This document shows, in pieces, positions 6,005 to 12,590 of a stretch of DNA of 13,812 nucleotides (position 1 is the stretch's first letter; each line of letters begins with the position of its first letter). Made by a program: the position numbers and the translations under genes. Where the stretch lies: NCBI GenBank assembly GCA_964342675.1, contig CAYFFR010000034.1, positions 1-13,812 on the forward strand, written 5' to 3'. Below the pieces are notes generated by a model. The model ran no database searches. It was not told the origin of the DNA and saw only the letters and a list, made by a program, of their open reading frames with translations. The stretch comes from MED-G82 sp964342675 (lineage in GTDB: Bacteria; Pseudomonadota; Gammaproteobacteria; Magnimaribacterales; D2472).

Positions 6005-8129
6005 CTAAAAACTCCTTTAAATCTTTATGATCAATAATTTTAATCTCTAAATTTTGAGCTTTTCTAAGCTTAGAACCAGCATTTTCTCCTACTATAAGAA
6101 AATCTGTATTCTTTGATATTGAGCTTAATACATTTGCTCCCTTTTGCAATAACATTTCTGTTAAATGATCCCTAGTAATACCAACGAGCTTACCTGTTAT
6201 GACTATATTCATGCTAGATAATGATGATTGAATTGCTTTGGTTGGGTTAAGCAACGTTACCTCTTTTAATAATCTATCTAACATTGATTGTGTTTGATTA
6301 TCTTTAAAAAAATCAATAATTTTTGAAGCTACTCTTGGACCAATACTTTTAATATTGGTCAAATTATTAAAATCAGCATGTACGAACTCCTTGAAAGATC
6401 CATAATGGTTAGCTAAGATCCTAGAGGTTGTTTCGCCAACCTCTTCAATCCCTAAACTATATATAAATTTGTTTAAATCAATAGTTCTTGAGTCATCAAT
6501 AGAATGTAATAGATTTAATACTGACTTATCTCCAAATCCCTCTAAAAGCTTTATATCTGATGAATATTTCTCTAAAGAAAAAATATCATCAAGATCATTA
6601 AGATAATTAAGTTCTAAAAATCGGTTAATAATTTCTTTTCCTAAACCCTCAATATCAAAAGCTTTTCTTGACACAAAATGATAAAACTTACCTTTCACTA
6701 TTTCTGAACACTTCGAGCCACCGGTGCACTTCAGGACAGCTGCTTTATTTTTAATTTCTTTTATTGATAATTTGACTGGTTCTTGCTTATCTAGAAACTG
6801 TTGCGCTTCATAGATTGAAGCAAAGACTTTAAGTACTAAACCCTTATCATCCTCTACACCCCATGATGAAGCATGGTTAAGTTCGGTATTGGCACCGCAA
6901 ACACATTTTTTAGGTAAAGAGATTTTCTTAGCACGTTTATTCTTCTTTGGAATAATTTTGATAATTTGGGGAATGACATCTCCAGCTCTTTTAATAATTG
7001 CTCTATCTCCAGGTCTAGGATCAAGTCTGTGCAACTCATCAATATTATGCAAAGTACAATTACTTACATTGACACCCCCAACACGAACTGTTTTTAATTT
7101 TGCAACTGGAGTAATAGCTCCGGTTCTTCCTACTTGAAAGTCAATTAACTCAACCTCAGTAGTTGCTTCTTCAGCAGGAAACTTTCTAGCAACAGCCCAT
7201 CTTGGAGATCTTGAAATTTCACCCAACTGTGACTGCATTGTAAAATTATTAATCTTAAAAACAATTCCATCAATCTCATAGTCTAGAGACTCTCTTATCT
7301 GACTTATATTTTTAAAATACTCATCGCAGGCTTGTGCATCTCTTGCAACAACATTTAATGAGTTTGAAGGTAGGCCCCATTCTAAAAATTGGGTATGTAA
7401 CTGAAATAAGTCTTCAAAGATAAATCCCTCTACGTGACCTATCCCATGAGCAAAAAAAGATAATGGTCTAGAATTTGTAATCTGAGGATCAAGCTGTCTC
7501 AGACTTCCTGAGGCAGCATTTCTTGGATTAGCAAAAGTATTCTTTTCAAGATTTTTTTGCTCATTATTTAATTCTATAAAATTCTTCTTGGTCATGAAAA
7601 CCTCACCTCTAATCTCAATAATTTTTGGTGGAGGTTCTTTTGTTTTTTTTAATTGCAAGGGTATGGATTTAATTGTTCGTATATTGCTGGTTATATCTTC
7701 TCCAACTGCGCCATCACCTCTAGTTGATCCTGAAGATAAGACACCGTTTATATATATTAAAGATACTGCCGCGCCATCAATCTTGGGTTCACAATAATAG
7801 TTAGGTACTTCATCAAGTCCGAGGCCCTTTTGAGTTCTATGTAAGAAATCATGCAAACCTTCTTGATCAAAAACATTACCAAGGGATAGCATTGTTTTGT
7901 AATGTTTAAAAGTATTGAACTCTGAAACAGGTGCAATACCAACGCGCTGAGACGGTGATGTTGGATCTATCCAAGCAGGGTTTTGAGATTCTAAATCAAG
8001 TAATTCTTGGAATAAATTATCATAGACATGATCGGATATCTTTGGTTCATCTAGTACATAATAACAATGGTCATGATCTCTTATTTTATCTTGAAGATGT
8101 TTATAATATTTAATGTCTTTCTTGCTCAT
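5997..8129 (-). CDS. ligA: NAD-dependent DNA ligase with an enlarged zinc-finger region
   Basis: LigA seals nicks in duplex DNA during replication and repair, using NAD+ to form an enzyme-AMP intermediate. Domains of the 710-residue protein follow in order: NAD-binding Ia region with DPTSPSQRVG (56-64), adenylation domain with CEPKIDG (catalytic K116), GSTRGDG after it, OB fold, zinc finger, helix-hairpin-helix region (about 490-620, with SIGPRVASKI-type motifs), and a C-terminal BRCT domain (about 635-710). The zinc finger is odd. The first pair is C409-x-C411 instead of C-x2-C, and 56 residues precede the normal C468-x5-C474 pair, where about 14 are usual. The extra segment is still in frame and carries no extra cysteine. 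The ATG overlaps the zipA stop as ATGA, with no Shine-Dalgarno sequence, so translation probably depends on coupling. Confidence 0.96.
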   Translation of the reverse strand: MSKKDIKYYKHLQDKIRDHDHCYYVLDEPKISDHVYDNLFQELLDLESQNPAWIDPTSPSQRVGIAPVSEFNTFKHYKTMLSLGNVFDQEGLHDFLHRTQKGLGLDEVPNYYCEPKIDGAAVSLIYINGVLSSGSTRGDGAVGEDITSNIRTIKSIPLQLKKTKEPPPKIIEIRGEVFMTKKNFIELNNEQKNLEKNTFANPRNAASGSLRQLDPQITNSRPLSFFAHGIGHVEGFIFEDLFQLHTQFLEWGLPSNSLNVVARDAQACDEYFKNISQIRESLDYEIDGIVFKINNFTMQSQLGEISRSPRWAVARKFPAEEATTEVELIDFQVGRTGAITPVAKLKTVRVGGVNVSNCTLHNIDELHRLDPRPGDRAIIKRAGDVIPQIIKIIPKKNKRAKKISLPKKCVCGANTELNHASSWGVEDDKGLVLKVFASIYEAQQFLDKQEPVKLSIKEIKNKAAVLKCTGGSKCSEIVKGKFYHFVSRKAFDIEGLGKEIINRFLELNYLNDLDDIFSLEKYSSDIKLLEGFGDKSVLNLLHSIDDSRTIDLNKFIYSLGIEEVGETTSRILANHYGSFKEFVHADFNNLTNIKSIGPRVASKIIDFFKDNQTQSMLDRLLKEVTLLNPTKAIQSSLSSMNIVITGKLVGITRDHLTEMLLQKGANVLSSISKNTDFLIVGENAGSKLRKAQNLEIKIIDHKDLKEFLDD
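6012..6017 (-). promoter_or_regulatory. Ribosome binding site of the SLT lipoprotein gene, inside ligA
   Basis: AAGGAG on the minus strand lies seven bases before the ATG at 6004-6002, within the last codons of ligA. It is one of the three clear Shine-Dalgarno sequences in the minus-strand block and confirms the overlapping start. Confidence 0.75.
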
Positions 8130-8734
8130 ACATATGATTGATGATGCAATCTCTTAGAATGCATAACCGCTGTAGCTTTTTCTTTAAGATGCTCAACCAT
8201 CTGTTTGGATAGTAAGGATTGATTCTGATCACACACTGTTGCATAAGTTTTATCAGCCAATAAAGAAGCCATATCTAACATCTTATTCAGTGCAATTAAT
8301 GGATCCGTTACTCTATGTAAATCAGTCACTAAAATAATCTGATTAGTTTCTGTTTCTAGATCAATTATTCCGGGATTAAGAGCATTTGCTATCCTAAAAG
8401 TTTCTTGGTTAGCATGATCAAAAAATACAAAAAACCCTTCAATATAACGTGCCCCAAGGTTTTTAATAAGATTAATAATTTGACCTACATCAAAATTAGC
8501 TTTGTCAGATGAGTGTAGTTTTAAAATGATAAGTTCTTGACTCTTTTCTTCATCAATTTGTTCCCCACCAAAGTCTAGATCGCCTTGCTTCAAATCAGAC
8601 AGATCTTTGGATGATTGATCATTGTAGTCATTTGAAAATGTTGTACGCTTAAAACTACTTCTAAAAATTAAATAAGAAATAATCAAAAAGAACAAAAAAG
8701 CAAAGCAAATTAGAAAAACTTGTAAGTTTGTCAT
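8126..8734 (-). CDS. zipA: Cell division protein ZipA (short form)
   Basis: ZipA anchors the FtsZ ring to the inner membrane at midcell and is characteristic of gammaproteobacteria. The 202-residue product has an N-terminal membrane helix (about 5-24, FLICFAFLFFLIISYLIF) followed by basic residues, an acidic and polar linker (about 31-67), and a C-terminal FtsZ-binding-like domain (68-192). The latter has the ELIILKLHSS strand, GFFVFFDH, RIANALNPGIID and the helix MLDMASLLADKTYATVCD, matching family landmarks (usually IFHR, ANMVKPG, A-x-x-LA). It is much shorter than the E. coli protein (about 328 residues) because the long proline/glutamine-rich linker is missing. It starts directly after the smc stop (TAAATG) and its stop overlaps the ligA start. 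Position between smc and ligA supports the call. Confidence 0.87.
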   Translation of the reverse strand: MTNLQVFLICFAFLFFLIISYLIFRSSFKRTTFSNDYNDQSSKDLSDLKQGDLDFGGEQIDEEKSQELIILKLHSSDKANFDVGQIINLIKNLGARYIEGFFVFFDHANQETFRIANALNPGIIDLETETNQIILVTDLHRVTDPLIALNKMLDMASLLADKTYATVCDQNQSLLSKQMVEHLKEKATAVMHSKRLHHQSYV

Positions 8735-10918
8735 TTAAGATGCTGCTAATTCAAGTGCTTGATCAACATCGACAGAAACAACTCTTGAAACACCGGCTTC
8801 TTGCATGGTTATGCCCATCAAATGATCGCTCTTTTGCATAGAGATTTTATTATGGGTAATAAAAATGAACTGGACCTGTTCCGACATTTCTTCAACCATA
8901 TTTACAAATCTGATCGTATTTAAATCATCTAAAGGTGCATCTACTTCATCTAGCATGCAGAATGGTGCAGGATTTAGCTGAAATAAAGCAAAAACTAATG
9001 ATAAGGCAGTCAACGCCTTTTCTCCTCCAGATAACTGAGAAATTGATGAGTTCTTTTTCCCTGGAGGTGTAGCCATAAAAATGATACCACTTGTCAGTGC
9101 ATCTTTATCTAATAACTTCAGTTCAGCTTTACCGCCACCAAATAACCTAGGAAAATTCTCCCTTATTTTATCGTTAACTTTATTGAAGCTTTCTTCAAAC
9201 TTACTTCTAGATTCAGAGTCTATTTTCTTGATAGCTAATTGTAATTTCTCCAAGGCTCCATTTAAATCAGTAATTTGATTCTCTAGATCATCTGCTCTCT
9301 TAGATTCAGACTTAATTTCATCAGGTGCTGCTAAATTAATTGGGCCTAAATTACTTATCTTAGTTTGAATTGAAGTAAGCTCTTCCTCTACTGATGGAAT
9401 GTCAAAATCTTTGTAATCAGAATGATTAATCTCATTTAACTCAATGTTATTCTCTTTAAGAATTTCGCTAGCATTATCTAATTGAACTTCAAAAGTTCGT
9501 AAATCTAATTTATGTTGATTAATTTTTTCCTCTAAAGATCTTTCATCAAGCTGGGTGATAGATTTTTGATGTTCTAAATCCTTGATCTGCTTATCTACTT
9601 CCGATTGTTCATGCTTAATTTTAGTTAATTTAGATTCAGCAGTAGATCTTTCATCTGCACTGAATGTGAGTTGTTTCGAAATATCAGATTTCGTTTCTTG
9701 TAATTCTTCTATTTGAGTTGTTAATGAGTTAATTCTGTGAGTAAACTCTTCTGCAAGATTTTGAGTTTGGGCTGAGGCTATATTTAAAATACTGACTAAT
9801 AAGCCTCTAAGTTTTTCAGCAACTTGTTTAAGACGATGATTTTCTAAACCGATAATTAACTGATCAACTAGATTTAATGCTTTCTCTTTTGGAGAAAGGT
9901 CTTCGAAATCATTGGCCTTCTTAATTGCCTCATCGTAACCAAGCCGAGCTTTTGCTAGGTCATCCTTAGATATCTTTTCTGATTTATTAAGATTCTGTAA
10001 TTTTTCTTCTAGACGAGCTAAATCAGATCCGACTGAGTAATATTCCTTTTGAGCTTCATCAAATGCATTTAAAGTTTCGTGATGTTCTTCTTTGATCTGT
10101 TCTATCTTAATTTGAATTGTTTCGCCTTCTAATTTTTTGACTTTAAGTTCATTACTTAGGTCTTGGATCTTTGAATGAATGGAGTCTCTTTTGTCTCTCG
10201 CTCTCAAAGAATTTAATATAGAAATCTTTAATTTCAGATCCTGTTCTGACTCAACTAAAGAATTGTATTTCTCTGCTGCTTTAGCTTGACCTTTAAGCCT
10301 GCGCACTAATCTTGTAATTTCATCTTTTATATCCTTCACTCTTGATAAATTTTCTTTTGTTCTTTTAATCTTCGATTCAGTTTCTTTTCTTCTTTCTTTA
10401 TATTTTGAAATTCCAGCAACTTCTTCTATATATATTCTTAAATCTTCAGGTTTTGCAGAAACAATTTTTGAAACCATTCCTTGCTCAATTATTGCGTAGC
10501 TTCTAGGCCCTAACCCAGTGCCTAGAAATATATCCTGAACATCTTTTCTCCTGCAATTAGTATTATTTATATAGTAATTTGAATGACCATCCCTGTTCAT
10601 AACCCTTTTAATTGAAATTTCATTATATTGAGCATATTCACCACCCAATCTACCCATCGAATTATCAAATAACAGCTCAATACTGCATTGACCAGACGGT
10701 TTTCTTAGTTCAGTACCATTGAATATGACGTCTGACATTGAATCTCCTCTAAGATTCTTGGCTGAAAGCTCGCCTAAAACCCATCTAACTGCATCAATAA
10801 TATTTGATTTTCCACAGCCATTCGGACCTACAACGGCCACCATATTTGTTGGGAAAGATATCCTCGTTGGATCCACGAAACTCTTAAAGCCAGCTAACCT
10901 AAGATATTTAAGCTGCAT
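8735..10918 (-). CDS. smc: SMC-family chromosome condensation ATPase lacking a recognisable hinge
   Basis: SMC dimers entrap and extrude DNA to organise chromosomes, joining through a hinge and closing through ATPase heads. Both head halves are complete: Walker A GPNGCGKS (31-38), Q-loop around Q146, the conserved EEVAGISKYKERR exit to the coiled coil, signature LSGGEK (629-634), Walker B CMLDEVDAPLDD with catalytic E658, and H689 in THN. Also typical is the SNLGPINLAA segment (522-530). The protein is only 727 residues where bacterial SMCs are usually about 1150-1200. The arms (about 172-337 and 392-585) are short but of similar length. The expected hinge of roughly 150 residues with its glycine-rich motif is absent; about 54 residues (338-391) join the arms. 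No CxxC hook is present. The reading frame is unbroken. No Shine-Dalgarno sequence is visible, and it starts 16 bases after the ccmI-like gene. Confidence 0.9.
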   Translation of the reverse strand: MQLKYLRLAGFKSFVDPTRISFPTNMVAVVGPNGCGKSNIIDAVRWVLGELSAKNLRGDSMSDVIFNGTELRKPSGQCSIELLFDNSMGRLGGEYAQYNEISIKRVMNRDGHSNYYINNTNCRRKDVQDIFLGTGLGPRSYAIIEQGMVSKIVSAKPEDLRIYIEEVAGISKYKERRKETESKIKRTKENLSRVKDIKDEITRLVRRLKGQAKAAEKYNSLVESEQDLKLKISILNSLRARDKRDSIHSKIQDLSNELKVKKLEGETIQIKIEQIKEEHHETLNAFDEAQKEYYSVGSDLARLEEKLQNLNKSEKISKDDLAKARLGYDEAIKKANDFEDLSPKEKALNLVDQLIIGLENHRLKQVAEKLRGLLVSILNIASAQTQNLAEEFTHRINSLTTQIEELQETKSDISKQLTFSADERSTAESKLTKIKHEQSEVDKQIKDLEHQKSITQLDERSLEEKINQHKLDLRTFEVQLDNASEILKENNIELNEINHSDYKDFDIPSVEEELTSIQTKISNLGPINLAAPDEIKSESKRADDLENQITDLNGALEKLQLAIKKIDSESRSKFEESFNKVNDKIRENFPRLFGGGKAELKLLDKDALTSGIIFMATPPGKKNSSISQLSGGEKALTALSLVFALFQLNPAPFCMLDEVDAPLDDLNTIRFVNMVEEMSEQVQFIFITHNKISMQKSDHLMGITMQEAGVSRVVSVDVDQALELAAS

Positions 10919-10934
10919 GTAGGTATATTTTAAA

Positions 10935-11726
10935 CTATTGTTCCCTTTTAAACCATTCAGAATCAGATATATTTACATGCGTAAAAAGCTTATTAAACTG
11001 TATATTTTTCTCTGCTAAATAAGACTCTCGTGAACATTCTAAGATTAATTCTAGATGGCCTGTTTCCTGTTGCAATACCATTGCAGGAAGATCTATGCCT
11101 TTGATAACTCTATTGGCCTGATTTAAAGAAAATTCTATTTCTTCTCCATGCTCAATTACTTTGGTAAGTCTTGCCACAAGAATGCCCTCAGCACTTGTTC
11201 TAATATAAAGATTTGCTGACAGATGAACTTCAGAGCAAGTAACGAGTTGTCTGGGAAGAATAGATTTTACTTTTAGAGTTGATTCTAAATATTCAGGATT
11301 TTTTTTATCTCTTAAGTCAGTAGATAAACTAAAGATCATGATCGTCGCTTGTTCTTCTTGGTAAGCGCCTCTTAGATACTTTATTAAGCTTTCTGCAGAG
11401 TTCAGAGTGCCATCTTGAATTGCTTGGTTAACTAAATCAGTAAGATAAAAAAATGAGTTTGTTCTGTCTTGATTCTCTAATAATAATTCTAAATCTAGGT
11501 AGGATAGTTCCTTATTATCTGAGATGCTCTTTTTGATCTGATGAGTTAGCTTAAGAATATTGACAGACCCAGTAATCGCATACGGAGATAAATAAATGAA
11601 ATAAATGGAACCAAAAATGACTAAGCCTATCAAGAAAACACTCAGTTTATATCTAGTGGACCTAGACAATAAAAAAAATAAGATCGGCAAGAACGCAAGA
11701 ATCAATATCAAAAACAAGATTAGCAT
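10935..11726 (-). CDS. ccmI: CcmI-like cytochrome c biogenesis protein (short)
   Basis: CcmI (CycH) is a membrane protein that chaperones apocytochrome c to the heme ligation complex. The chosen start gives 263 residues. Two membrane helices open it (about 1-20, MLILFLILILAFLPILFFLL, and 29-47). A helical periplasmic part follows that could hold TPR-like repeats (about 70-150), then a beta-rich C-terminal domain. The two-helix N-terminus and the position right after ccmH are the main evidence. Sequence resemblance is weak, and most CcmI proteins are nearer 400 residues, so the symbol is tentative. An upstream in-frame codon at 11792 would add 22 residues overlapping ccmH. I rejected it because the ATG at 11726 overlaps the ccmH stop as TGATG and has GGAG six bases upstream. 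The C-terminal cysteines (in VTCSEV and LECSRE) may form a periplasmic disulfide. Confidence 0.55.
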   Translation of the reverse strand: MLILFLILILAFLPILFFLLSRSTRYKLSVFLIGLVIFGSIYFIYLSPYAITGSVNILKLTHQIKKSISDNKELSYLDLELLLENQDRTNSFFYLTDLVNQAIQDGTLNSAESLIKYLRGAYQEEQATIMIFSLSTDLRDKKNPEYLESTLKVKSILPRQLVTCSEVHLSANLYIRTSAEGILVARLTKVIEHGEEIEFSLNQANRVIKGIDLPAMVLQQETGHLELILECSRESYLAEKNIQFNKLFTHVNISDSEWFKREQ

Positions 11727-12142
11727 CAGATTCTCCGTCGCAACACAAAAATCAAAACGAATAATGAAAAAAATATAAGTGGCATCAACCAAAGTAATTT
11801 ATTATTACTGAATGAAGGAAAGTAATCTGATTGCTCCCCAAATCTTTCTTTGACATAAAATTTAATTTCCATATTGGATTTCCCATCAATGACCATTTCA
11901 TATATTTTTTGTTTAAGAGTTTTTGATACTGGTGCATCTGAGCTAGCTAAACTACCTCCAGTACATTTAGGACATCTAATTTCATTGATAATCTCAAAAA
12001 ATCTCCTTTCATCTTCAGGGTTTGTAAAATGATAAGCGTCATTGGCCGCTAGTATGGTTGCCAAAATTAAAAAGATTGGTATGAAAGTTTTCCTATATAT
12101 GCGGTACAAAATCTTTTTCCCATTTTTTAGAGTCGATAACAC
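11726..12142 (-). CDS. ccmH: Cytochrome c maturation thiol oxidoreductase CcmH (CycL/NrfF family)
   Basis: CcmH is a membrane-tethered periplasmic protein that reduces the CxxCH cysteines of apocytochrome c, or resolves their mixed disulfide with CcmG, before heme attachment. The 138-residue product has an N-terminal signal or anchor (about 18-33), the segment DAYHFTNPEDERRFF, the redox motif RCPKC (C57 and C60), the RFGEQSDYFP helix end, and a C-terminal membrane helix (about 116-134) capped by RRR. Residues after the motif read TGGSLASSDAP, unlike the common QNQxIADSxA. The start is uncertain. The longest frame uses GTG at 12142 and overlaps ccmG by 50 bases. A TTG at 12109 would give a 17-base overlap and a cleaner signal peptide. 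No strong Shine-Dalgarno sequence decides between them. Confidence 0.88.
   Translation of the reverse strand: MLSTLKNGKKILYRIYRKTFIPIFLILATILAANDAYHFTNPEDERRFFEIINEIRCPKCTGGSLASSDAPVSKTLKQKIYEMVIDGKSNMEIKFYVKERFGEQSDYFPSFSNNKLLWLMPLIFFSLFVLIFVLRRRI
11731..11736 (-). promoter_or_regulatory. Ribosome binding site that sets the ccmI-like start
   Basis: GGAGAA on the minus strand ends four bases before the ATG at 11726-11724; counted from GGAG the spacing is six. It lies in the last codons of ccmH and argues against the longer reading frame that begins at 11792. Confidence 0.65.
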
Positions 12143-12590
12143 CTACAACATGGACTTTAATCTGGCCATCTTTAATTAAAAAGGTTTCTGGAACGCCAGT
12201 GACCCCTAAATCTAATGCATAAAATCCATCAAAATCGTATATAGAAAATTCATATGGACTGCCATTATCTTCAAGCCAATGCCTAGCATCCATTTTTTTA
12301 TCTTTGTAGTTCAAACCTATAATCCGAATCTCCTGAGAAGCTAAATCCATCAAAAAAGGATGTTCAACTTTGCAAGGAACACAATAACTTGCCCAAACAT
12401 TTAATAAATAAGTTCCTGTTAAGTCTGACTGGGTCACTTTCTTATCGTCAAGAGTTATTAAAGCGCTCTCTGGTACTGGTTTATCTAGATACGATATAGA
12501 TGCATCTTGATCTTCTTGAAGTAAATATACAAAGAAGACAATACCAACGATTGGTAAAATAATAATGGCCAGTCTTAAAGCATTAATCAT
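12093..12590 (-). CDS. ccmG: Thiol:disulfide interchange protein CcmG/DsbE
   Basis: CcmG is a membrane-anchored, thioredoxin-fold reductant that keeps apocytochrome c cysteines reduced for heme ligation. The 165-residue product has an N-terminal membrane anchor (about 5-23, ALRLAIIILPIVGIVFFVYL), then a thioredoxin domain with LNVWASYCVPCKVEHP (active-site C70 and C73) and the cis-proline segment GVTGVPETFLI (P134). The GVPET form is characteristic of DsbE. The start was set at the ATG at 12590 and not at the upstream GTG at 12599, because AAGGAG lies eight bases before the ATG and the GTG overlaps that site. The ATG overlaps the end of ccmF by eight bases (ATGATTAA), implying coupled translation. 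Confidence 0.95.
   Translation of the reverse strand: MINALRLAIIILPIVGIVFFVYLLQEDQDASISYLDKPVPESALITLDDKKVTQSDLTGTYLLNVWASYCVPCKVEHPFLMDLASQEIRIIGLNYKDKKMDARHWLEDNGSPYEFSIYDFDGFYALDLGVTGVPETFLIKDGQIKVHVVGVIDSKKWEKDFVPHI

Noticed and set aside
6889..7137. Plus-strand frame of 82 codons opposite ligA
   Set aside because: It is an antisense shadow of conserved LigA coding sequence with no ribosome binding site or known domain.
8735..10918. smc as a pseudogene or frameshifted fragment
   Set aside because: A single open frame runs from the N-terminal head to the C-terminal head with all ATPase motifs present; nothing points to a frameshift. An assembly deletion cannot be excluded from sequence alone.
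11727..11792. Longer N-terminus for the ccmI-like gene starting at 11792
   Set aside because: It would overlap ccmH by 67 bases. The ATG at 11726 has GGAG at good spacing, overlaps the ccmH stop as TGATG, and begins directly with a membrane helix.
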